From Terriglobus sp. (GTDB lineage Bacteria > Acidobacteriota > Terriglobia > Terriglobales > Acidobacteriaceae), in NCBI GenBank assembly GCA_026225595.1, contig JAMFTB010000003.1, forward strand, positions 1 through 53,287: DNA of 53,287 nt. The letters run 5' to 3'. The notes under the pieces were generated by a model. The model was not told where the DNA came from. It worked only from the letters and a program-made list of their open reading frames with translations, and did not search any database. The number at the start of each line of letters is the position of its first letter. Within the stretch, counting starts at the first letter, position 1. A program made the translations under genes and the position numbers. Positions 1 through 8,359 of the stretch are shown piece by piece.

Positions 1-1
1 C

Positions 2-916
2 GCGGACATGATCTTCCGCTGCGACTTCACACCCAAGTTCACCTACGTCTCGCCGTCCTCGCGTCGTTTGCTGGGCAAAGCGCCGGAAGAGTTTGTTGGC
101 CTGCATCCCTCGTCGGCAGTCTTCGCGGAGGATCTCGTCATCATCCGCAAGCACATTGAAGAGCTCAGCAAGCCTGACTCTGAGTCCTCCAACGTGGCCG
201 TCCGCTTCTTTCATGCGAACGGCTCGCTGGTGTGGATGGAAGTCAGCGCGCGCATGATCGAAGATCCCGACACTCGCCAGCCGAAAGAGATGATCCTTGT
301 CGCACGCGACATTACCGAGCGTAAGAAGCTGGAGGATCAGCTGCTGGCCATGGCAATGACGGACGGCCTCACCGGCCTCTCCAATCGCCGTGCCTTCGAT
401 GCCGAGCTGGAACGCCAGTGGATGCGCGTTCTGGAAGAGAGCACGCAGGTTTCGCTGGTGCTGCTTGACATTGACCACTTCAAGAAGTTCAACGACGAGT
501 ATGGCCACCTTGCCGGTGACGACTGTCTGCGTGTGGTTGGCGCTGCCGTTCGGTCGGCCGTGCGTAGCGCCGATATTGTTGCGCGCTACGGCGGCGAAGA
601 GCTCGCCCTCATCCTGCCCGCGACCGATCCTGCGGAAGCACTCGTCGTCGCGGAAGCGGTGCGAAGCGCCATCGAGAAATTGAATATCCCGCATGTCGGC
701 AATCCCGAGGGAGGCGGTAAGGTCACCGCAAGCCTCGGCATCGCTACCGCCCTTGCACGTGCAGGCGGAGCCATCCGCATGCCGGAGTCGCTCGTCCTCT
801 CTGCAGACAAGGCACTCTACATGGCCAAGGCCGAAGGTCGGAACTGCATCCGCAAGGTAATGATGATGGCTGCGTCCAATAAGACCAGCGGAAGTTTTCC
901 GGTCGCGGGATCGTAG
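2..916 (+). CDS. PAS-GGDEF diguanylate cyclase, 5' end outside window
   Basis: Predicted to make cyclic di-GMP from two GTP. Counting from the first Met in the window (position 8), residues 1-105 form a PAS/PAC sensor module ending in the DITERKKLEDQ linker, and about 115-285 form a GGDEF domain. The active-site loop reads GGEEL (about 195-199), a form typical of active enzymes, and RSAD five residues before it matches the RxxD inhibitory c-di-GMP site. The start lies beyond the left edge, because the PAS fold begins abruptly and the frame is open from base 2; further sensor or membrane domains may be missing. The signal sensed cannot be read from this fragment. The gene converges on the DUF6629 gene with a gap of about 20 bp. 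Confidence 0.9.
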   Translation, partial: ADMIFRCDFTPKFTYVSPSSRRLLGKAPEEFVGLHPSSAVFAEDLVIIRKHIEELSKPDSESSNVAVRFFHANGSLVWMEVSARMIEDPDTRQPKEMILVARDITERKKLEDQLLAMAMTDGLTGLSNRRAFDAELERQWMRVLEESTQVSLVLLDIDHFKKFNDEYGHLAGDDCLRVVGAAVRSAVRSADIVARYGGEELALILPATDPAEALVVAEAVRSAIEKLNIPHVGNPEGGGKVTASLGIATALARAGGAIRMPESLVLSADKALYMAKAEGRNCIRKVMMMAASNKTSGSFPVAGS

Positions 917-938
917 AGATTTCTCGTTCGCGGAGACT

Positions 939-1601
939 TTAGACAAGCCCGGCGTAGTGCAGTGGCCGTATGCCGCGGCTCCTCCAAAAGTAGGCCAGGA
1001 TAATCACGCTGGCCACGGCCGCATACGCGCACCAGACGGATGTAAACGCATAACGCTTCACCGCCATCACCACCAGCAGGATGACAATGTTCGCTGTCCC
1101 AAACGCGATCATCGGTTTGCTTTCGGAAGCGAACAACGATCCGCATGTCGCGATGATGTAGAGGATGGCAATCGACGTGTAGTTCGTTGCCGGATTGGTA
1201 TACACAATGCTGTTTTGCAGCGCGTACACCTGCGTGGGGAAGGTCGCCAGTGCCCAAAGCGTGTAGAACGTCAGTGCGAAACCCAGAATCACAAATGGCA
1301 GCATGATTCGTCTTCGCTTTGCCGTGCGTTCGAAGAGCATCACGCTAAGAGGAATGAGCGCCGGCAGCAGCCCCTGCGCATACAGCATGAAGGCAGCGCC
1401 GGCATTGTGCACCACTGCGGGCGAAAGCATCCCGTCAAGCCCCAGCCATACAAAGCCCTCAGTGAACTGATGAATCGCAAACAGGGTGGGCAGCGATGCA
1501 AACATCAGCTCGCGCCGGTGCTTTACCTGCATCAGTGTCGCGACGCCAAGGCCACCAAGCACACCACTCCCAACAAAATTCGCCGTTGCAGAAAAGCACA
1601 T
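939..1601 (-). CDS. DUF6629 family membrane protein
   Basis: A 220-residue polytopic inner-membrane protein. It opens with MCFSATANFVGSG, which resembles the conserved start of the DUF6629 family (assigned from memory), and this fixes the start codon. About six or seven hydrophobic segments run the full length, separated by short basic loops such as ERTAKRRR near residue 91-98, and the C-terminal end is basic. No catalytic motif was recognised and the family has no established function. It converges with the diguanylate cyclase and lies 56 bp downstream of a TetR-family gene on the same strand, so the two may share a transcript. Confidence 0.75.
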   Translation of the reverse strand: MCFSATANFVGSGVLGGLGVATLMQVKHRRELMFASLPTLFAIHQFTEGFVWLGLDGMLSPAVVHNAGAAFMLYAQGLLPALIPLSVMLFERTAKRRRIMLPFVILGFALTFYTLWALATFPTQVYALQNSIVYTNPATNYTSIAILYIIATCGSLFASESKPMIAFGTANIVILLVVMAVKRYAFTSVWCAYAAVASVIILAYFWRSRGIRPLHYAGLV

Positions 1602-1657
1602 AAGGTTTGGGCACCATCATACGATGCGCCCTTCCATCAGCCAGCAAAAACCTGACG

Positions 1658-2257
1658 TCAGCCGCGAGTGTTCAAAAGGTTGTGAAGAATGGTCTCCGCA
1701 AGGGCTCTTACAAAATCCCATTGCTGAAAGGTCTTTGGCAGCTGCGACGTAGAGTGGACGGCAGCATTGATTGCTGAAATTGCGACCCACGTCAGAATCG
1801 GATTGAGCCCGGGGATCGAAGCGGCGCCCTTCGCTTGAATGCTGCGAGTGGCGCTCTGTGCGGAACCAAGAAGTCCAAGGCGTTCAAGATTCTGGTAGAC
1901 CACGCCACGTACCTGCGCATCGTCGCGATGGACGGACATGAGCGCATCAACCAGATTGCTCACCAGGATATCGTTCTTCTGACGCTTGCGGGATGCGTCT
2001 TCAAATATCCGGCCAAAGAGTTCTGCGTCCCGCTGCATGTACATCAGTGAAAGGTCGGCCAGCACTGCGTCCTTGTTTGGATAGTACTTGTACAGTGTGC
2101 CAATGCTGATGCCCGTCTTCTTCGCAATGTGATTCGTGGACACTTCGCCAAATGGCTTTCTGTTCAAAAGGTGAGCAGTGGCCTGCAAAATGTCTTCTCT
2201 CGTCTGCCGTGAGCGGGCCTGTTGTGGCTTCATTCGCGGTTGAATCGTCTTCTTCAT
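1658..2257 (-). CDS. TetR/AcrR family transcriptional regulator
   Basis: A 199-residue one-component repressor. The N-terminal TetR_N domain includes the helix-turn-helix around residues 37-66, with TNHIAKKTGISIGTLYKYY as the recognition region. The rest is an all-helical ligand-binding and dimerisation domain without recognisable ligand specificity. The gene is divergent from the FAD-dependent monooxygenase at 2332, with 74 bp between start codons and an inverted repeat (2295-2310) in that gap. By analogy with other TetR/monooxygenase pairs it probably represses itself and the monooxygenase. The inducer is unknown. Confidence 0.88.
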   Translation of the reverse strand: MKKTIQPRMKPQQARSRQTREDILQATAHLLNRKPFGEVSTNHIAKKTGISIGTLYKYYPNKDAVLADLSLMYMQRDAELFGRIFEDASRKRQKNDILVSNLVDALMSVHRDDAQVRGVVYQNLERLGLLGSAQSATRSIQAKGAASIPGLNPILTWVAISAINAAVHSTSQLPKTFQQWDFVRALAETILHNLLNTRG

Positions 2258-2294
2258 GCTTCCTCCGAGGCCTATTCAAAAGCGAGCAGAAAAG

Positions 2295-2310
2295 GCGAGT
2301 GAATACTCGC
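2295..2310. promoter_or_regulatory. Candidate TetR operator (inverted repeat)
   Basis: Arms GCGAGT and ACTCGC are separated by GAAT and lie between the divergent TetR gene and monooxygenase, 22 bp before the monooxygenase start. The position and size suit a TetR dimer site. This is inferred from symmetry and context only. Confidence 0.45.
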
Positions 2311-2331
2311 TATTCTTCTTAGAATTGAAGC

Positions 2332-3534
2332 ATGAATAACGCGAAAGTCCATGGAGAAACTGGAGCGGCCTGCGATGTATTGATTCAGGGCGCAGGCATC
2401 GGCGGCCTGACATTGGGAATCGCGCTGCAGCAGCGTGGCTACAAGGTCAGGCTGGTTGAGCGAGTCCATGAGCTGAGCGAGGTGGGCGCTGGCATTTGGA
2501 TGGCACCGAATGCCATGCAGGTGTTTGACCGGCTCGGCTTTGCGGAGAAAGTTATCCAGGCCGGATGGGCTATAAACCTGCTTCGCCTACGGGACTCGAA
2601 ATCCGGAGACATCCAGACCACAAACATGTCTGCGATTGCAAAGCAGTATGGCTTTGAGACGATTGCTCTTCATCGCGGCGTGCTGCAGCGGCTGCTGTAT
2701 GAACAGCTTCCGGCGGACTCTGTACGGTTCGATTGTGAGATTGCTTCTATCGAACAAACCGGCGATCAGGTTTTCATCAAACTGTCTGATGGTTCCTCCT
2801 GCTCAGCCGCAATCGTTGTTGGCGCGGATGGAATCAATTCACAGGTGCGCCGGTTGATTGGTCTAAGTGACGAGAAGCGATATTCCGGCACCTCTTCCTA
2901 TCGAGCCATCGCTCGTGGTGCGCGCATTCTTCCACCGGAGGCAGAGCATGATGCCTATGAGATATGGGCGAAGGGATGTCGCGTCGGATTCTCAAGGATC
3001 AATGCTGAGGACTTCTACTGGTACATGACTTTCGGCGCGGCCGTAGGAGAACCAGTCTCAGCAGGCGAGAGAAGAGTTCATGCGGAGACATTGTTTCGCA
3101 CCCAGTTTCCGCAGTGGCTTGAGTTGTTGCACAAGACCCAGCCGCAAGACATCCTGAGGAGCGATATCCACGACCTGAAGCCACTCGCCCAATGGTCTGC
3201 GGGGCGTATTGGATTGATCGGTGACGCGGCGCACGCGGCGACGCCGAACCTGGGGCAGGGCGGAGCGATGGCAGTAGAAGATGCGCTGGCGTTGGCGGAT
3301 TCGATGGAACTATGTGGCCTCAGCGAGGCAACCTGGAAACGCTTTGAACCGCTTCGGCGCAAGAAGGTGGAGTGGACGGTGTCCACGTCGTGGTCGTTTG
3401 GAAAGATCTGTCATGTTGGCAATCCGCTCTTTCGCTTTCTACGAAATGCCGCTTTGAAAAACACACCGGCGAGCGTAACGAAAAAACAGATTCAGCGAAT
3501 GTACAGTCTCGACTCGAGTTCGGATCGATCCTGA
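2332..3534 (+). CDS. FAD-dependent aromatic monooxygenase (PHBH/salicylate hydroxylase type)
   Basis: A 400-residue class A flavoprotein monooxygenase predicted to hydroxylate an aromatic substrate using NAD(P)H and O2. The Rossmann motif GAGIGG is at 20-25, the DG motif (VGADGINSQVRR) near 163-175, and the GD motif that binds the FAD ribityl chain (GLIGDAAHAATPNLGQGG) near 291-308. The length is normal for salicylate-hydroxylase-like enzymes. There is no signal peptide, so it is cytoplasmic. It faces the TetR gene at 1658-2257, which suggests inducible expression. The substrate cannot be told from sequence. Coding DNA here looks somewhat less GC-rich than in the trehalose cluster, by eye. 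Confidence 0.88.
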   Translation: MNNAKVHGETGAACDVLIQGAGIGGLTLGIALQQRGYKVRLVERVHELSEVGAGIWMAPNAMQVFDRLGFAEKVIQAGWAINLLRLRDSKSGDIQTTNMSAIAKQYGFETIALHRGVLQRLLYEQLPADSVRFDCEIASIEQTGDQVFIKLSDGSSCSAAIVVGADGINSQVRRLIGLSDEKRYSGTSSYRAIARGARILPPEAEHDAYEIWAKGCRVGFSRINAEDFYWYMTFGAAVGEPVSAGERRVHAETLFRTQFPQWLELLHKTQPQDILRSDIHDLKPLAQWSAGRIGLIGDAAHAATPNLGQGGAMAVEDALALADSMELCGLSEATWKRFEPLRRKKVEWTVSTSWSFGKICHVGNPLFRFLRNAALKNTPASVTKKQIQRMYSLDSSSDRS

Positions 3535-3555
3535 TAAATCACCTCATGTCCGCGA

Positions 3556-3948
3556 TCAACGGTGTGCAAGCTTGATGAGTTGCATGAGTTCGCGCTCCAG
3601 TTCTTTCGCGATGTTCGACTCACTCGCATTCGGTCCCAGAGGCACAGTCATAGTGATGGCACTTCCACCCAGCGGGCGCGGTGTCACGCGAATATAAGCG
3701 CCGCCGTGCTTGCCGTTCGGCATCTCTCGAAGGTAGTCAACAGCGCCTGCAGACGGATGCACAAAGAGTTCCATGTCGAACGTCTGACCGGCCTTCGTGA
3801 CTTTGTATTTCTCATCCGACACATGCTCAATGGAGTCTGCAAAAACAGGCGCCCACTTCGGAATGTTTCCGGCTTGCGCGAGAAAGTTATAGAGGTCAAT
3901 CGGCTCAGAATCGGATTCAATCGCTCGGGTTACGGTTTGGGCAGTCAT
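3556..3948 (-). CDS. SRPBCC family protein (polyketide cyclase/START-like fold)
   Basis: A 130-residue single-domain protein with the pattern of an SRPBCC helix-grip fold: an N-terminal strand followed by DLYNFLAQAGNIPKWAP, a typical alpha-helix plus Trp-Pro motif, then alternating strands and a long C-terminal helix (about 108-130). Such proteins bind hydrophobic small molecules in a deep pocket; no catalytic residues can be assigned. The start overlaps the stop of the upstream TetR gene by 4 nt, so the two are translationally coupled and the regulator may respond to a ligand handled by this protein. It converges with the monooxygenase at 2332-3534. Confidence 0.75.
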   Translation of the reverse strand: MTAQTVTRAIESDSEPIDLYNFLAQAGNIPKWAPVFADSIEHVSDEKYKVTKAGQTFDMELFVHPSAGAVDYLREMPNGKHGGAYIRVTPRPLGGSAITMTVPLGPNASESNIAKELERELMQLIKLAHR

Positions 3949-4664
3949 ACGTTTTTAGATGCGAATCTTTTGTGCGATGTGTCGATGCCTCTGAGGATGA
4001 GATCGATGCCCGCGAGAAAATCTCTTCTGTCATCATGTGTGCGCATCGGTACGGAAAGGCTACGCACGAACGGGTACTCCTTCGGATCGAGTTGCAACCA
4101 CTCGGCCGATACCGCTTCCAAAAAGTCGGATCGATCGAGGCCATGCGCTCGGCCGTATTGCCCATTGGCCGCATTCCGGCCACCCACGCCGAGGATGTAG
4201 TTCAGCAGCGTGGACACGGTGATCCAGTGTTGCTTCTTTGGCACGCCAAGAGCTTGGATCTGCCGGCCAATGGGTTCCACAATGCGCACCATTGGCGAAT
4301 GCCCGCGGGCTCCTGTCAGTGCCGATCCAACCCACGGATGCTCGTCCATGGCGTCAAACATGGCCAGCGCCAGCAGGCGAATGGACGCCTGCGGAGTTGC
4401 GTTGGGCTTAATGGGCGCCGCGTTCATAGTGCGTGCGACGATGCCGTCGCATGCGGCGGTCAGAAGATCACCCTTATCGGTAATGTGCCAGTAAATCGCT
4501 CCAGGGCCGGTGGATAGCTGTTCTGACAGGGCACGGAATGTGAGGCCATTCTCTCCGCTGGTGTCCAAAAGCTCAATTGCTGCTGCAATGATCTGCTCCC
4601 GCGAAAGGGATTCCTCCCGTCGTTGGCCGCTGCTGGTTTTCTTGCCGCGTGCTTTTTGAGTCAT
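3945..4664 (-). CDS. TetR family regulator with tetracycline-repressor-like C-terminal domain
   Basis: A 239-residue repressor. The N-terminal HTH is around residues 25-65 (TFRALSEQLSTGPGAIYWHI, with the YWHI turn shared with TetR itself), and the long C-terminal part resembles the TetR_C class that binds drug-like ligands. It is divergent from a TetX-like FAD monooxygenase and a perfect 38-bp palindrome lies between them, so it very likely controls both directions. The first gene downstream in its own operon encodes the SRPBCC protein. A logical reading is a drug- or phenolic-responsive switch, but the inducer is unknown. Confidence 0.88.
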   Translation of the reverse strand: MTQKARGKKTSSGQRREESLSREQIIAAAIELLDTSGENGLTFRALSEQLSTGPGAIYWHITDKGDLLTAACDGIVARTMNAAPIKPNATPQASIRLLALAMFDAMDEHPWVGSALTGARGHSPMVRIVEPIGRQIQALGVPKKQHWITVSTLLNYILGVGGRNAANGQYGRAHGLDRSDFLEAVSAEWLQLDPKEYPFVRSLSVPMRTHDDRRDFLAGIDLILRGIDTSHKRFASKNV

Positions 4665-4672
4665 GCCCTATC

Positions 4673-4701
4673 TTGACACAAATGGAACTGCATTCCACAA
4701 T
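4673..4701 (+). promoter_or_regulatory. Predicted promoter of the TetX-like monooxygenase
   Basis: TTGACA (4673-4678) matches the -35 consensus fully. After 17 bp, CACAAT (4696-4701) matches four of six -10 positions. The -10 box lies inside the palindromic operator, so a bound TetR dimer would block polymerase directly. Prediction by eye only. Confidence 0.5.
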
Positions 4702-4719
4702 TATGGAATGCAGTTCCAT
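4682..4719. promoter_or_regulatory. Perfect palindromic operator between TetR and TetX-like genes
   Basis: The arms ATGGAACTGCATTCCA and TGGAATGCAGTTCCAT are exact reverse complements around the spacer CAATTA. Each arm is itself nearly symmetric (TGGAA-n5-TTCCA), so the site may be two adjacent operators, each filling about one and a half helical turns. It overlaps the predicted -10 box of the plus-strand gene and lies 18 bp upstream of the TetR start. This is a strong candidate for the binding site of the TetR protein encoded at 3945-4664. Confidence 0.75.
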
Positions 4720-4765
4720 ATGCGCTGGCCAATTAGCGGGTACCTGGGGCTGCGAAGGAATCACT

Positions 4766-5911
4766 ATGAATTCTGAAGTCACGATTATCGGCGGTGGGCT
4801 TGGCGGGCTGATGCTCGCCCGCGTCCTTCACGTCCACGGTATTGCCGCGACGGTTTACGAAGCTGAGGCTTCGCCCGATGCACGTAGTCAGGGCGGCCTG
4901 CTCGATATTCACGAATACAACGGGCAGCTTGCGCTGAAGGCAGCGGGTCTCTACGACGAATTCCGCGCGCTCATCCAGGCTGAGGCGGAGTCGCAGTACG
5001 TGCTCGACAAGGACGCGAACGTCCTGCTCTATCAGGCAGACAAGGGCAATGGAGGTCGCCCTGAGGTGCCACGCGGAGAGCTGCGCCGCATCCTGCTGGA
5101 GTCACTGCCTGCTGGTACGGTCCGCTGGGGGCATAAGACTACGGAGGTGTCTTCGCTGAGCGATGGAAGACACATGGTGACCTTCGCGAATGGAGCGAAT
5201 GAATCTACCGTTACGACCAATCTGCTTGTGGGTGCGGACGGAGCGTGGTCCAAGGTTCGTCCGCTGCTCACAGACGAAAAGCCGGCCTATGCAGGCACCT
5301 CGTTCATCGAAACTTTTCTGTACGACAGCGAGACGCGCCACAAGGCAAGCGCGGATGCGGTTGGCTTCGGCACCATGATGGCGCTTGCTCCCGGCAAAGG
5401 CATCATGGCCCACCGCGAAGGCTGTGACACGCTGCACGCCTACGTGGCGCTCAACAAGCCTGAGGAGTGGCTTGCCGGCATCGACTTCTCAGACCGCGCT
5501 TCTACGCTGGCGCGCGTCGCTGCAGAGTTCGATGGATGGGCTCCGCAGCTGACGGCGCTGCTCACCGCTACGGAGACGGACCCTCTGCTTCGCCCGATTT
5601 ATTCGCTGCCCATTGAGCAGACATGGGCACGCGTACCTGGGGTGACATTGATCGGCGATGCGGCGCACCTGATGTCGCCCTTCGCGGGTGAAGGAGCCAA
5701 CCTTGCACTGTACGACGGCGCGGAGCTGGCGAAGGCCATCGCCGCGCACCCTGGGGACATGGAAGCCGCGCTTACCGCGTATGAGCAGGAGATGTTTCCC
5801 CGCAGTGCATCCGCGGCGGCTGAAGCGGACCGGAACATGAAGCTTTTCTTCAACGACAAAGCCCCGCAGAGCGTGGTCGATTTGTTTACCAGCTACCAGC
5901 CCGTCCAGTAA
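4766..5911 (+). CDS. TetX-like FAD-dependent monooxygenase
   Basis: A 381-residue flavin monooxygenase of the group that includes tetracycline-inactivating TetX and related hydroxylases. IIGGGLGGL (about 7-15) binds the FAD ADP moiety, VGADGAWSKVRPLL is near residue 155, and LIGDAAHLMSPFAGEGANLAL near 293 closes over FAD. The start at 4766 is preferred over in-frame upstream codons because the conserved fold begins here and AAGGAA sits 5 nt upstream; earlier starts would run through the operator and into the TetR gene. It faces the TetR gene at 3945. Resemblance to TetX rests on motif order and the GGLLDIHEYNGQ segment; actual antibiotic modification is not shown, and many soil homologues have other substrates. 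Confidence 0.82.
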   Translation: MNSEVTIIGGGLGGLMLARVLHVHGIAATVYEAEASPDARSQGGLLDIHEYNGQLALKAAGLYDEFRALIQAEAESQYVLDKDANVLLYQADKGNGGRPEVPRGELRRILLESLPAGTVRWGHKTTEVSSLSDGRHMVTFANGANESTVTTNLLVGADGAWSKVRPLLTDEKPAYAGTSFIETFLYDSETRHKASADAVGFGTMMALAPGKGIMAHREGCDTLHAYVALNKPEEWLAGIDFSDRASTLARVAAEFDGWAPQLTALLTATETDPLLRPIYSLPIEQTWARVPGVTLIGDAAHLMSPFAGEGANLALYDGAELAKAIAAHPGDMEAALTAYEQEMFPRSASAAAEADRNMKLFFNDKAPQSVVDLFTSYQPVQ

Positions 5912-6039
5912 TCGCCTGCTGCTTTACCGTCAGTTGGCGAGAGGCGCGTTGATCGATGCTGAATGCAAATCCGCAACGGAAAGCCGCGACGCTCCGACAA
6001 GTGGGCCGAAGCACGCAATATATCCCCTTACATTCACGC

Positions 6040-6843
6040 CTATGAAAGCTTTCGATCAATCAATGTCATGTAGTCCTTGGGGGACGATCCAAGAATTCGC
6101 TTGAACAAAGCAGTGAATGAGGCTGGATTCTCATATCCCATTTCGAGGGCTGTTTCAGTGACCGAAGCACCCGCGGAAAGTCGTGGCAGTGCGGAGAGGA
6201 TGCAAGCCTGCTGTCTCCATGCGACAAAACTCAATCCCGTTTCGTTGCGAAACAGGCGCGTGAAGGTGCGGCGGCTGGTATGCAAGGTGCTGGCCCACGC
6301 ATCGATATCACTGGCTGCATCGGGCTTAGATAGAAACTTCCTGCAGAGTCGGGCCAGTACCTTGTCTTTCGGCAGCGGTAAGGAAAGCGGCAGCTCAGGA
6401 AGCATGTTGATTTCGTGTTGAATCAGTTGCATCAAGGCTTCAGAGCGCCCCCCGAGTTCATAGCGAACGGGAAGCGCCACGGCTTCCCGAGTGAGGGCTC
6501 TCATCAAGGGCGAGATTGCTACGACCTGGCACCTCTCCGGCATATTCGACAACGCGCTGGGCTCGAAGTAGAGGCTTCGCATTTCGACGATGCCTTGCAT
6601 GCGAAGCTCGTGTCGAACGCCGGCGGGGATCCAGAAACCTCGCGTCGCCGGAATCGCCCATGCGCCCTGAGTGGTAGAGGCTGTTGCAATGCCGGACAGC
6701 GGACAGAACAGCTGGCTGCGTGCGTGGATGTGCGCACGAACATGATGGGACGCCGGATAAGTTCCGCCAAGGGCGAGAACGGGGCGAGACGCATCTTCAA
6801 AGTGCTTGTCGATGTCGAAGCTGAAACGATGGCCCATTTGCAT
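6040..6843 (-). CDS. AraC family transcriptional regulator
   Basis: A 267-residue regulator with an N-terminal cupin-like sensor (about 20-110, with HVRAHIHARSQL and GFWIPAGVRHEL typical of the AraC beta-barrel) and a C-terminal double HTH (about 165-265, including TETALEMGYENPASFTALFKR). It is divergent from the MFS gene at 6890, only 46 bp away, the usual arrangement in which an AraC regulator activates a neighbouring exporter gene. The sensor layout is similar to that of NimR-type regulators of efflux genes. The effector is unknown. Confidence 0.87.
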   Translation of the reverse strand: MQMGHRFSFDIDKHFEDASRPVLALGGTYPASHHVRAHIHARSQLFCPLSGIATASTTQGAWAIPATRGFWIPAGVRHELRMQGIVEMRSLYFEPSALSNMPERCQVVAISPLMRALTREAVALPVRYELGGRSEALMQLIQHEINMLPELPLSLPLPKDKVLARLCRKFLSKPDAASDIDAWASTLHTSRRTFTRLFRNETGLSFVAWRQQACILSALPRLSAGASVTETALEMGYENPASFTALFKRILGSSPKDYMTLIDRKLS

Positions 6844-6889
6844 AGAAAGTTGTCCCAGATGCGGTGGTGGGCCGCTCTGAGGAAATTAT

Positions 6890-8191
6890 ATGGTTCGAGA
6901 GGTAGCCGCACAGATAGAAGAAAGCAGGCGTCCCACGATGAACACCGTCCCAGAACATTCGACACAAACGTCCGCGTCGTATCGCGTTCTAGGGGCTGCA
7001 AGCCTCTGTCACCTGACGAACGACATGCTGCAGTCACTGTTTCTCGCCGCCTACCCCCTGCTCAAAGGGAACTTCCATCTTTCCTTCGGCCAAATCGGCG
7101 TGTTGACGCTCGTCTTTCAAATCACCGCGTCGCTGCTTCAGCCTCTGGTTGGGCTATACACCGATCGCAAGCCACTGCCGTATTCGCTGCCTTTCGGCAT
7201 GATGATCTCCACCAGCGGGCTGCTCGCTTTGGCGTTTGCGCATAACTATGCCATGTTGCTGGTGGGTGGTGCGCTTCTCGGTGTCGGTTCCTCGATCTTC
7301 CATCCTGAGTCGTCACGCCTGGCACGGTTGGCCTCTGGCGGAGCCCATGGCATGGCGCAGTCCATCTTCCAGGTGGGCGGCAACTTTGGATCCTCTCTCG
7401 GGCCTCTGTTCGTGGCCTTCTTCGTGCTGCCCCGAGGACAGCAGAGTCTGGCGTGGTTCACATTGGTAGCGATGTTCGCCACGCTGGTCCTTGCTGGTCT
7501 TGGCCATTGGTACAAGAAGCATGGGCAGGCGATTCAGAACAGTCACGCCAGGATGACGACAACTGTCCTCAGCCGGAAACAGGTCGGCGGCGCTCTCGTT
7601 GTCCTGATTTTTCTGACGTTGTCAAAGTACTTCTACCTGGCAAGCATCACTAGCTACTATGTCTTCTACCTGATGCAGCACTTCCATTCCACGCAGCGCG
7701 ACGCGCAGCTCTATCTTTTCTTCTTCCTTGCTGCTGTGGCTGCCGGCACCGTGATTGGTGGTCCGGTGGGCGATCGGATCGGACGCAAGAAAGTAATTTG
7801 GGGATCAATTCTTGGTGTTCTTCCGCTGACGCTGCTGCTGCCCTACGTCACTCTACCGCTGACGATTACGTTGAGCGTTGTCATCGGGTTAGTCATTGCT
7901 TCTGCCTTCTCAGCCATCCTTGTGTACGCACAGGAGTTGATGCCCGGTCGCGTGGGCATGGTTTCCGGACTGTTCTTCGGCTTTGCATTTGGCCTGGGCG
8001 GCCTGGGCGCCGCAGTGCTTGGTACGCTTGCCGACCACACCAGCATCGACTTCGTCTACAAAGTGTGTTCTTTCCTGCCCGCGCTTGGATTGCTCACCGG
8101 TTTCCTTCCGGAGACAAAAAAGCCAGGCCCCAGAGAACAGCCAGCATCCGGCACGTATGCGGAATCGATCGCATTTGCAGGCGGGGAGTAG
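6890..8191 (+). CDS. MFS transporter, fosmidomycin-resistance (Fsr) type
   Basis: A 433-residue inner-membrane exporter with 12 predicted helices in two halves joined by a basic loop around residues 205-225. The sequence LCHLTNDMLQSLFLAAYPLL near the first helix and the segment SSIFHPESSRLAR around 140-155 are hallmarks of the Fsr branch of the major facilitator superfamily, and GDRIGRKKV near 300 is the second-half MFS signature. The start at 6890 has GAGGAA 5 nt upstream; an ATG at 6938 is an alternative that removes 16 residues. The close divergent AraC gene suggests induction by the exported compound. The substrate is inferred from family resemblance only. Confidence 0.85.
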   Translation: MVREVAAQIEESRRPTMNTVPEHSTQTSASYRVLGAASLCHLTNDMLQSLFLAAYPLLKGNFHLSFGQIGVLTLVFQITASLLQPLVGLYTDRKPLPYSLPFGMMISTSGLLALAFAHNYAMLLVGGALLGVGSSIFHPESSRLARLASGGAHGMAQSIFQVGGNFGSSLGPLFVAFFVLPRGQQSLAWFTLVAMFATLVLAGLGHWYKKHGQAIQNSHARMTTTVLSRKQVGGALVVLIFLTLSKYFYLASITSYYVFYLMQHFHSTQRDAQLYLFFFLAAVAAGTVIGGPVGDRIGRKKVIWGSILGVLPLTLLLPYVTLPLTITLSVVIGLVIASAFSAILVYAQELMPGRVGMVSGLFFGFAFGLGGLGAAVLGTLADHTSIDFVYKVCSFLPALGLLTGFLPETKKPGPREQPASGTYAESIAFAGGE

Positions 8192-8359
8192 ATGCGCTCT
8201 GCGCATCGTGAAAGAACTTTGCGGCAAGAGCCCGAAACGAATGTTTTCAGCTGACGGTATCTGCGTATTGGATCAGTGACGATATATCGGGTTCTCGTCA
8301 GCAATACATCATAGATCACGAGTGCGTCTGTTGGTCGCTGCTTTGTGTCGGGGGATGAA

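Noticed and set aside
8191-8207. Perfect 7-bp hairpin GATGCGC-TCT-GCGCATC at the end of the MFS gene
   Set aside because: No T-run follows and it overlaps the stop codon; too weak to call a terminator.
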